A stretch of 6,052 bases of DNA from positions 1 through 6,052 of the forward strand of contig CAMLGD010000197.1 in the NCBI GenBank assembly GCA_946479405.1. Reading direction: 5' to 3'. Made by a program: the position numbers and the translations under genes. Positions 1-5,537 of the stretch are shown in pieces. The stretch's first letter is position 1, and every line of letters starts with the position of its first letter. This stretch comes from an uncultured Vogesella sp. Lineage in GTDB: Bacteria > Pseudomonadota > Gammaproteobacteria > Burkholderiales > Chromobacteriaceae. The notes beneath the pieces were generated by a model that did not search any database, was not told the DNA's origin, and saw only the letters and a program-made list of their open reading frames with translations.

Positions 1-120
1 GCTTTGTGGCGTCGGGCCGGGTGGGCGCTGGTTGGCGCCACGCCATGCCCCAACGTCGGCCCTTTCTCTTCTGCTACGGCCAACCCGGCCCAATCCTGGC
101 CCTGTAATACGCTCATCATG
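1..120. other. GC-rich edge segment, possible fragment of a neighbouring gene (direction unresolved)
   Basis: This segment is clearly richer in G+C than the leader that follows, as if coding sequence stops near position 110-120. Two readings compete. On the + strand, the frame from position 3 is open to a TAA at 105-107 and ends in the residues ...YGQPGPILAL; a terminator-like hairpin follows 16 bases later, as expected for a gene end. On the - strand, two consecutive ATG codons (120-115) open a frame running off the window edge, beginning MMSVLQGQDWAGLAV, but I see no convincing ribosome binding site. Both frames have third positions rich in G/C. I recognise neither peptide and assign no function. 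Confidence 0.25.
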
Positions 121-123
121 TAC

Positions 124-147
124 TAAAGCCCGCGAAGGGGAGCTTTA
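124..147 (+). terminator. terminator-like hairpin, imperfect
   Basis: TAAAGC (124-129) pairs with GCTTTA (142-147). The inner CC (130-131) can pair with GG (139-140), leaving one bulged A and a seven-base loop. The A and T runs sit inside the stem, as in many bidirectional terminators, and T-containing sequence follows (TGCTTTC). It would suit a gene ending at 107 on the + strand. The stem is short and the U-tract poor, so this is a candidate only. Confidence 0.35.
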
Positions 148-366
148 TGCTTTCTGTTGTGGATGTGTCGGGTGTGCTGCTTGAGCAGCTTCTTGCTATC
201 GCGTATGTATGCTTGTGCTTGCGACCTGGTAGTTGACGTGCGGCACGGTTTTTGTTGCCAATAATGCCATGGCATATTCCCTCGTTTTCTTTATGTCCTA
301 ACTGTTGCATTTCTATCCTTGTTAACGGCGGATGGGCTTCTAGACTGGATAGTCTCCGAAGAAGTC
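148..366. other. gene-free leader upstream of putA
   Basis: No frame on either strand here looks like a gene: the open stretches are short, lack Shine-Dalgarno sequences and match nothing I know. Several small symmetric elements are visible: GCTGC/GCAGC around a TTGA loop (176-189), CGTGC/GCACG around a single G (237-247) followed by five T, the perfect 12-bp palindrome ATGCCATGGCAT (264-275), AGACT/AGTCT around GGAT (342-355) and GAAGA/TCTTC around AG (358-369). Any one could arise by chance. A near-consensus TTGACG (233-238) and AATAAT (260-265) are 21 bases apart, too far for a normal sigma70 promoter. The stretch is long enough to hold upstream activator sites for putA. Confidence 0.5.
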
Positions 367-394
367 TTCACGTAGTTTATATTTTGTATACAAT
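367..394 (+). promoter_or_regulatory. candidate sigma70 promoter of putA
   Basis: A -35-like TTCACG (367-372) lies 16 bases upstream of a -10-like TACAAT (389-394), in an AT-rich stretch about 40 bases before the putA start. Transcription would begin near 400-402 and give a short leader of roughly 33 bases carrying the ribosome binding site. The match to consensus is moderate. The -10 box is embedded in a palindrome, which argues for control by a bound repressor. This is sequence inspection only; no start site is known. Confidence 0.45.
384..393. promoter_or_regulatory. candidate GntR/FadR-family operator over the putA -10 box
   Basis: The perfect 10-bp palindrome TTGTATACAA fits the T-N-G-T-N-N-A-C-N-A pattern known for operators of the FadR (FCD) branch of GntR regulators. 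It overlaps the proposed putA -10 box, where a bound protein would block RNA polymerase. A second half-site ATACAA lies at 401-406, in direct repeat with the one at 388-393 and near the expected transcription start. The PutA encoded here has no DNA-binding domain, so it cannot repress itself as the E. coli protein does, and a separate regulator is expected. The identity of that regulator is inference; none is encoded in the window. Confidence 0.4.
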
Positions 395-420
395 AGTCAG
401 ATACAAGCAGTTGGACCTAT

Positions 421-427
421 GGAGAAG
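421..427 (+). promoter_or_regulatory. ribosome binding site that decides the putA start
   Basis: GGAGAAG lies 6 bases before the ATG at 434, with its GGAG core 9 bases away, which is good Shine-Dalgarno spacing. An in-frame ATG at 419 would add five residues (MEKLL), but it has only a weak GGA upstream and its own first codons form this ribosome binding site. I therefore take 434 as the start. Confidence 0.75.
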
Positions 428-433
428 CTACTC

Positions 434-3400
434 ATGCAATTTCAGGCATTTGCGCGCGAGCAATCAGCGCTTCGTGATGCGGTCACCGCAGCCTATCGTC
501 GTGATGAACGCGAGTGTGTTGCAGTCATGATGGAACAGGCCGCCATGCCGGCAAACCAGATTGCCTCTATCAAGGCGCTGGCCAGCAAGCTGGTGACGCA
601 AGTGCGGCGTGAGCGAACCAAGTCCAGTGGTGTGGATGCACTGATGCATGAGTTCACCCTGTCCAGCCAGGAAGGCATCGCACTCATGTGTCTTGCAGAA
701 GCTTTGCTGCGTATTCCTGATCGTGTGACCGCTGACAAGCTGATTCGCGACAAGATTTCCGGAGGTGACTGGAAGGCACACTTGGGCAATAGCTCGTCGC
801 TGTTCGTGAATGCAGCCGCCTGGGGCCTGCTGGTGACCGGCAAACTGGTGTCCTCCCACAGTGCGCAGGGTCTGTCTTCCGCATTGACCCGCATCATTGC
901 CAAGGGCGGTGAGCCACTGATTCGTAAGGGTGTGGACCTGGCAATGCGCATGCTGGGCAAGCAGTTTGTGACCGGCGAAACCATTGAGGAAGCTCTGGCC
1001 AATGGCCGCGAGCGCGAAGCCCGTGGCTACCGTTTCAGCTACGACATGCTGGGCGAGGCGGCGATGACCGAGGCGGATGCGCAGCGTTACCTCAACGATT
1101 ACGTGATGGCAATTCACGCCATTGGCAAAGAGTCCAATGGCCGTGGTATTTACAGCGGCCCGGGTATTTCGGTGAAGCTGTCCGCCATTCATCCGCGCTA
1201 TGCGCGCATGAAGCACGAGCGCATGATGGCCGAGCTGCTGCCGCGTCTGAAGCAGCTGTTCCTGCTGGCCAAGCAATACGATATCGGCCTGAACATCGAT
1301 GCCGAGGAAGCCGATCGTCTGGAAATCTCCATGGATCTGGTGGAGGCATTGGCCAATGACCCGGATCTGGATGGCTTCGAAGGTATCGGTATCGTGGTGC
1401 AGGCGTATCAGAAACGCTGCCCGTATGTAATCGACTACCTGATCGACCTGGCGCGTCGCAGCAAGCATCGCTTCATGGTGCGCCTGGTGAAGGGCGCTTA
1501 CTGGGATGCCGAAATCAAGCGTGCCCAGGTGGATGGCCTGCCGGGCTACCCGGTATACACCCGCAAGGTGTACACCGATGTGTCCTATATTGCCTGCGCC
1601 AAGCGCCTGTTGGCGGCACAGGATGCTATCTATCCGCAGTTTGCATCCCACAATGCCTATACCTTGGCCGCGGTTTACCACCTGGCCGAGGGCAAGGATT
1701 ACGAATTCCAGTGCCTGCACGGCATGGGGGAGACCCTGTACGACCAGGTTGTTGGCAAGGACAAGCTGGATAAGCCGTGCCGTATCTACGCTCCGGTTGG
1801 CTCGCACGAGACGTTGCTGGCCTACCTGGTGCGCCGTCTGCTGGAAAACGGTGCCAACTCCTCGTTCGTGAACCGTATCGTGGACGAGAGTGTATCCATT
1901 GAAGAACTGGTGGAAGACCCGGTGGCAGAGGCTGAACGCCACGGTGGTCTGCCGCACAGCAAGATTGCGCTGCCAGTAGCGTTGTACGGTGCCGAACGCA
2001 AGAATTCCAAAGGTATCGATCTGGCGAACGAGCATGTGCTGACCTCGTTGCAAACCTCGCTGCAGGCCTCAGAAGTACAGCCATGGTTGGCCGTGCCGCT
2101 GCTGGCCGATCGCGATGTCGAGCTGACCAATGCACAGCCGGTGCGCAATCCGGCCAACCTGCAGGATGTCGTGGGCCAAGTGCAGGAAGCGACGCGTGAA
2201 GACGTGGAAGTCGCATTGCAGGCCGCCGTGCGTGCGGCGCCGGCCTGGGCGGCTACCGACCCGGCCAAGCGCGCCCTGTGCCTGGAGCGCATGGCCGATC
2301 TGATGGAAGACAATATGGCCACCCTGATGGGGCTGGCTGTGCGCGAAGCCGGCAAGACGCTGAACAACGCTATTGCCGAGGTGCGCGAGGCGGTGGACTT
2401 CTGCCGCTACTACGCTGCCCGCGTTCGTGCCGAGTTCGATAACAAGCGCAACCCGGCACTAGGCCCTGTGGTGTGCATCAGTCCGTGGAACTTCCCGCTG
2501 GCAATCTTCATTGGCGAAGTGACTGCCTCGTTGGCCGCCGGTAACGTGGTGCTGGCCAAGCCGGCCGAGCAGACTGCGCTGATCGCCGCCTACGCTATCC
2601 GCCTGCTGCATGAAGCCGGCGTGCCGCGCGATGTACTGCAGTTCCTGCCGGGGCGTGGCGAAGTAGTGGGCTCAGCGCTGACTACGGATGCCCGCATCAA
2701 GGGTGTGATCTTCACCGGTTCCACCGAAGTGGCGCAGATCATCAACCGCGCCCTGTCCGGCCGCGGTGAAGAAGTGCCGCTGATCGCCGAAACCGGCGGC
2801 CAGAACGCCATGATCGTCGATAGCTCGGCACTGCCGGAGCAGGTGGTTACCGATGTGCTGTCCTCAGCATTCGACTCCGCCGGCCAGCGTTGTTCGGCAC
2901 TGCGCGTGCTGTACCTGCAGAACGACATCGCCGACAAGGTGGTGACCATGATCAAGGGTGCGATGGACGAGCTGCGCGTGGGCAACCCGGCCAGCTTCAA
3001 TACCGATATCGGCCCGGTGATCGATGCCGAAGCCCAAGGCAACCTGTTGCGCCACATCGACGGCTTGAAGCCGCGTGCCCGCAGCATGTATCAGGCCAAG
3101 CTGACCGATGAGTGTGCTGCTGGTACCTATGTAGCACCGACGCTGTTCGAGATCGATAGCATCAAGCTGCTGGAGCGCGAAGTATTCGGCCCGGTGCTGC
3201 ACGTGATCCGTTTCGAGGCCAACCAGATCGACCAGGTTGTGGCCGAGATCAACAGCACCGGTTATGGCCTCACCCACGGCATTCACAGCCGCATTGATGA
3301 AACCATTGAGGCCATCACCAGCAATATCAAGGTGGGCAACGTCTACGTAAACCGCAACATCGTTGGTGCGGTAGTGGGTGTGCAGCCGTTTGGTGGTGAA

Positions 3401-4045
3401 GGCAAGTCTGGTACCGGCCCGAAAGCTGGTGGCCCGTTGTACCTGTACCGCCTGACACGTGGTAGCTGGGATGCCAAGCTGGCGGCCAACCTGGAGGCGG
3501 TGGATTTCACTGCGCTGGAGCAGCTGCAAGGTGTATTGCCACAGCTGAAGCTGGATGATGGTGCACGCAAGCATTTGCAGGAGCTGATTGCTGCCGCCCG
3601 TCGCCATTCGCCGCTGAATCATGCCGAAACCCTGCCGGGCCCGACCGGCGAGATCAACACGCTGCTGTTTGCACCGCGTGGTCTGGTGGCATGCTGGGCA
3701 GACAATCTGGAAGCGCTGGTAATGCAGGTGGCGGCGGCGTTCGCCACTGGCAATCAGGTGTTGCTGCAGGATGGCGTACCGGCGCAACAGTTGGCCGCAG
3801 TGCTGAAGAGCCGTGTACAGCTGGCTGACAAAGTCGAAGCCGCCGATGTTACCGCCGTGCTGTACGCTGGTCCTGATGCCGAGCGCCTGCGCCAAACCCT
3901 GGCGCGTCGCGACGGTGCCCTGATTCCGCTGCTGTTGGTCGAAGAGGGTGGTTACAACCTGCATCGACTGGTTGTGGAGCGCGCGATTAGCGTGAATACC
4001 ACGGCAGCAGGCGGTAATGCGAGTCTGATGAGCATTGGTGACTGA
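434..4045 (+). CDS. putA: bifunctional proline dehydrogenase / L-glutamate-gamma-semialdehyde dehydrogenase PutA (type B, no DNA-binding domain)
   Basis: PutA oxidises proline to glutamate in two steps: an FAD proline dehydrogenase passes electrons to membrane quinone, and an NAD-dependent aldehyde dehydrogenase oxidises the semialdehyde, which is channelled within the protein. From the ATG at 434 it has 1203 aa. An N-terminal arm/alpha region (about 1-115) is followed by the PRODH barrel (about 190-480) with Lys248 (VKLSAIHPRY), Asp289 (NIDAEEADRL), Tyr356 (KGAYWD) and the YLVRR motif with Arg467/Arg468; these align with E. coli Lys329, Asp370, Tyr437 and Arg555/556. The ALDH domain (about 540-1000) has SPWNFP (683-688, Asn686), FTGSTEV (760-766), Glu786 (IAETGGQN) and catalytic Cys820 (SAGQRCSA). 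A C-terminal domain (about 1005-1203) ends in the typical TTAAGGNASLM segment. The E. coli ribbon-helix-helix repressor domain is absent, which defines type B. The frame is intact with no missing key residue. It seems to be transcribed alone, with a terminator-like hairpin 14 bases downstream. Confidence 0.98.
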   Translation: MQFQAFAREQSALRDAVTAAYRRDERECVAVMMEQAAMPANQIASIKALASKLVTQVRRERTKSSGVDALMHEFTLSSQEGIALMCLAEALLRIPDRVTADKLIRDKISGGDWKAHLGNSSSLFVNAAAWGLLVTGKLVSSHSAQGLSSALTRIIAKGGEPLIRKGVDLAMRMLGKQFVTGETIEEALANGREREARGYRFSYDMLGEAAMTEADAQRYLNDYVMAIHAIGKESNGRGIYSGPGISVKLSAIHPRYARMKHERMMAELLPRLKQLFLLAKQYDIGLNIDAEEADRLEISMDLVEALANDPDLDGFEGIGIVVQAYQKRCPYVIDYLIDLARRSKHRFMVRLVKGAYWDAEIKRAQVDGLPGYPVYTRKVYTDVSYIACAKRLLAAQDAIYPQFASHNAYTLAAVYHLAEGKDYEFQCLHGMGETLYDQVVGKDKLDKPCRIYAPVGSHETLLAYLVRRLLENGANSSFVNRIVDESVSIEELVEDPVAEAERHGGLPHSKIALPVALYGAERKNSKGIDLANEHVLTSLQTSLQASEVQPWLAVPLLADRDVELTNAQPVRNPANLQDVVGQVQEATREDVEVALQAAVRAAPAWAATDPAKRALCLERMADLMEDNMATLMGLAVREAGKTLNNAIAEVREAVDFCRYYAARVRAEFDNKRNPALGPVVCISPWNFPLAIFIGEVTASLAAGNVVLAKPAEQTALIAAYAIRLLHEAGVPRDVLQFLPGRGEVVGSALTTDARIKGVIFTGSTEVAQIINRALSGRGEEVPLIAETGGQNAMIVDSSALPEQVVTDVLSSAFDSAGQRCSALRVLYLQNDIADKVVTMIKGAMDELRVGNPASFNTDIGPVIDAEAQGNLLRHIDGLKPRARSMYQAKLTDECAAGTYVAPTLFEIDSIKLLEREVFGPVLHVIRFEANQIDQVVAEINSTGYGLTHGIHSRIDETIEAITSNIKVGNVYVNRNIVGAVVGVQPFGGEGKSGTGPKAGGPLYLYRLTRGSWDAKLAANLEAVDFTALEQLQGVLPQLKLDDGARKHLQELIAAARRHSPLNHAETLPGPTGEINTLLFAPRGLVACWADNLEALVMQVAAAFATGNQVLLQDGVPAQQLAAVLKSRVQLADKVEAADVTAVLYAGPDAERLRQTLARRDGALIPLLLVEEGGYNLHRLVVERAISVNTTAAGGNASLMSIGD

Positions 4046-4059
4046 TTGGACTTGATCTT

Positions 4060-4096
4060 GGCAGGTGGCATTGAAATAATGCGCCTGCCTTGTTGT
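4060..4096 (+). terminator. terminator-like hairpin after putA
   Basis: GGCAGG (4060-4065) pairs with CCTGCC (4084-4089) and GCATT (4068-4072) pairs with AATGC (4078-4082) around a GAAAT loop. T4066 can wobble with G4083, leaving G4067 bulged, so the stem is about 12 bp. The tail TTGTTGT is an interrupted T-run, so termination may be partial. The hairpin begins 14 bases after the putA stop. Confidence 0.55.
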
Positions 4097-4119
4097 AAAC
4101 GTTCGCCAGTAGACAAAAT
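4090..4119 (+). promoter_or_regulatory. weak candidate promoter of the binding-protein gene
   Basis: TTGTTG (4090-4095) and CAAAAT (4114-4119) are 18 bases apart and could be -35 and -10 boxes, giving a leader of about 40 bases. The match is poor, especially the -10. The -35 would overlap the tail of the putA terminator. A gene with such strong codon bias should have a strong promoter, so the true one may be elsewhere, may need an activator, or the gene may partly use read-through from putA. Confidence 0.25.
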
Positions 4120-4164
4120 CCATTGGCACGAGCAAACCCTGACACAAAAGAGAAGAGAAACGAC

Positions 4165-5391
4165 ATGCGACTGAACAAACTGACCAGCGTATCCCTTGCC
4201 GTTGCTGCCGCCCTGGCTATCGCCGGCTGCAGCCAAAAGCAGGATGCCCCGGCAGGCGAGGCCTCTGCTGCCAGCGCCGCCGCTGACGGCAACGTAGTGA
4301 AAATCGGCTTTGCTGCGCCGCTGACCGGCCCGCAAGCCCACTACGGTGAGGAGTACAAGAACGGCGTGACCCTGGCTATCGAAGATGCCAACGCCGAGAA
4401 GCCGAGCATCGATGGCAAGCCGGTAACGTTCGAACTGGTAGCCGAAGATGACCAGGCCGACCCGAAGACCGCTACTCAGCTGGCACAGAAGTTCGTCGAC
4501 AACAAAGTGAACGGTATCGTCGGCCACTTCAACTCCGGCACTTCCATCCCGGCTTCCAAGATCTACTCTGACGCCGGCATCCCGATGATCGCCATGGCGA
4601 CTTCCCCGGTATTCACCTCTCAGGGTTACAAGAACACCTTCCGCTCCATGACTTCCGATACCCAGCAGGGTTCGGTAATGGGTCAGTTCGTGGTTCAGAA
4701 GCTGAACGCCAAGAAGATCGTTATCGTTGACGACCGCACCGCTTACGGTCAGGGTCTGGCCGACGAATTCGAAAAGGCTGTAAAAGCTGCTGGTGGCGAA
4801 GTGGTGAAGCGTGAGTTCACCAACGACAAGGCAACCGACTTTGCCGCCATTCTGACCTCCATCAAGGGCGTGTCCCCGGATGTGGTGTTCTACGGTGGTG
4901 CTGACGCTCAGTCCGCCCCGATGGCCAAGCAAATGAAGCGTCTGGGTCTGAAGGCTCCGCTGGTATCCGGCGAAATGACTAAGACCCCGACCTTCCTGAA
5001 GCTGGCTGGTCAGGAAGCCGAAGGCACCATCGCTTCGCTGGCTGGTCTGCCGCTGGAGAAAATGCCGAAGGGTGCCGATTACGCCAGTCGTTACAAGGCT
5101 CGCTTCAACATGGACGTAGCTACCTACTCCCCGTACGGCTATGACGCTGCCCGCGCCATGATCGCTGCGATGAAGGAAGCCAACTCCGCTGATCCGGCAA
5201 AATACCTGCCGGTACTGGCCAAGGTACAGTACAAGGATGGCGTGACCTCCTCCAACTGGACCTACGACGAGAAGGGCGACCTGAAAGACGGCGGTATCAC
5301 CGTGTACAAGGTTGAAAAAGGCGAGTGGAAAGTAATGGAAACCGTTGGTGGTGGCGCCGCTCCGGCCGCTGCTGCTTCCGCCGCCCAGTAA
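4165..5391 (+). CDS. ABC-transporter substrate-binding lipoprotein, LivJ/LivK-like (branched-chain amino acid type)
   Basis: This is a 408-aa type I periplasmic-binding-fold protein (Peripla_BP_6 family) that would capture leucine/isoleucine/valine or a related amino acid for an ABC importer. Residues 1-21 are a signal peptide (MRLNKL, then a hydrophobic stretch) ending in the lipobox LAIAGC, so Cys22 should be lipidated; it is the only cysteine in the protein. Residue +2 is Ser, not Asp, which in the E. coli Lol rule favours the outer membrane. An Ala-rich linker (about 27-42) precedes the fold, which starts VKIGFAAPLTGPQA (45-58). GHFNSGTS (120-127) aligns with the ligand-binding loop of LivJ, and NWTYDEKGDL (364-373) matches its C-terminal lobe. 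The tail (395-408) is Gly/Ala-rich. The start at 4165 is chosen because it begins the signal peptide and follows a GAAGAG purine run at 4152-4157; an in-frame ATG at 4123 adds 14 unlikely residues. No permease or ATPase gene adjoins it. Ligand specificity is not proven. Confidence 0.93.
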   Translation: MRLNKLTSVSLAVAAALAIAGCSQKQDAPAGEASAASAAADGNVVKIGFAAPLTGPQAHYGEEYKNGVTLAIEDANAEKPSIDGKPVTFELVAEDDQADPKTATQLAQKFVDNKVNGIVGHFNSGTSIPASKIYSDAGIPMIAMATSPVFTSQGYKNTFRSMTSDTQQGSVMGQFVVQKLNAKKIVIVDDRTAYGQGLADEFEKAVKAAGGEVVKREFTNDKATDFAAILTSIKGVSPDVVFYGGADAQSAPMAKQMKRLGLKAPLVSGEMTKTPTFLKLAGQEAEGTIASLAGLPLEKMPKGADYASRYKARFNMDVATYSPYGYDAARAMIAAMKEANSADPAKYLPVLAKVQYKDGVTSSNWTYDEKGDLKDGGITVYKVEKGEWKVMETVGGGAAPAAAASAAQ

Positions 5392-5398
5392 TTCCGTT

Positions 5399-5413
5399 GG
5401 CAGCTTGGCTGCC
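5399..5413 (+). other. small stem-loop before the terminator
   Basis: GGCAGC (5399-5404) pairs perfectly with GCTGCC (5408-5413) around a TTG loop, seven bases after the stop codon of the binding-protein gene and five before the A-tract of the main terminator. No T-run follows, so it is not a terminator itself. It may protect the 3' end of a highly expressed mRNA from exonucleases. Confidence 0.45.
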
Positions 5414-5418
5414 TGCGC

Positions 5419-5452
5419 AAAAAAAGCCTGACAGTCACTGTCAGGCTTTTTT
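5419..5452 (+). terminator. strong intrinsic terminator of the binding-protein gene, probably bidirectional
   Basis: GCCTGACAG (5426-5434) pairs perfectly with CTGTCAGGC (5438-5446) around a TCA loop, flanked by seven A (5419-5425) and six T (5447-5452). On the + strand the T-run follows the stem 27 bases after the stop codon. On the - strand the A-run becomes a T-run, so it could also catch transcripts from sdaA. Confidence 0.93.
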
Positions 5453-5476
5453 ATTGTGTCGGTGTTTGCTGGCATG

Positions 5477-5500
5477 AAAAACGCCCGCTATAGCGGGCGT
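5477..5500 (-). terminator. intrinsic terminator of sdaA
   Basis: Positions 5481-5500 are a perfect 20-bp palindrome with half-site ACGCCCGCTA. Read on the - strand, the GC-rich stem is followed directly by a run of five T (5481-5477), the standard terminator form for sdaA, whose stop codon is 38 bases upstream. On the + strand only a delayed T-run (5506-5510) follows, so it mainly serves sdaA. Confidence 0.85.
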
Positions 5501-5508
5501 AGTCGTTT

Positions 5509-5530
5509 TTGCGGCCAACGTTGGCCGCAA
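5509..5530. repeat. perfect 22-bp palindrome just after the sdaA stop
   Basis: The half-site TTGCGGCCAAC is followed at once by its exact reverse complement, with no spacer. In the sdaA transcript the hairpin would begin seven bases after the stop codon. It is followed by A residues there and by GCGGGC on the + strand, so it is a poor intrinsic terminator in both directions. It may stabilise the sdaA 3' end or be a protein-binding site; no function can be read from sequence alone. Confidence 0.7.
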
Positions 5531-5537
5531 GCGGGCA

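Noticed and set aside
233..265. TTGACG and AATAAT as a sigma70 promoter in the leader
   Set aside because: Both boxes are close to consensus but 21 bases apart, outside the normal 16-18 range.
116..310. 64-codon - strand frame in the putA leader
   Set aside because: No family resemblance, lower GC with no codon bias like that of the real genes, and it covers the terminator-like hairpin. A shorter frame from the ATG at 276 has a GAGGG just upstream but its Arg/Lys/His/Gln-rich product is equally unconvincing.
419..433. Alternative putA start at ATG 419 (five extra residues)
   Set aside because: Its only upstream ribosome-binding signal is weak, and its own first codons form the strong GGAG site placed correctly for the ATG at 434.
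252..530. 92-codon + strand frame overlapping the start of putA
   Set aside because: It runs into putA in a different frame, has no Shine-Dalgarno sequence and a composition unlike a real protein, and crosses the putA promoter.
464..2053. 529-codon open frame on the - strand inside putA
   Set aside because: It is in codon register with putA. Stops in that register need TTA, CTA or TCA sense codons, which this organism avoids, so long antisense frames arise for free. The peptide (rich in His, Gln, Val and Leu) resembles no family, and the sense frame has full PutA motifs.
2864..4147. 427-codon open frame on the - strand over the ALDH and C-terminal half of PutA
   Set aside because: Same in-register antisense effect; no ribosome binding site or recognisable domain, and the sense strand encodes conserved catalytic residues here.
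4123..4164. Alternative start of the binding protein at ATG 4123
   Set aside because: It adds a hydrophilic 14-residue stretch before the signal peptide, which would impair export; the ATG at 4165 starts a textbook lipoprotein signal.
3952..5475. 507-codon open frame on the - strand across the binding-protein gene
   Set aside because: Again in register with the sense gene, whose near-exclusive CTG leucine codons remove antisense stops. It would also start inside the terminator region and run through a terminator hairpin. No domain is recognised.
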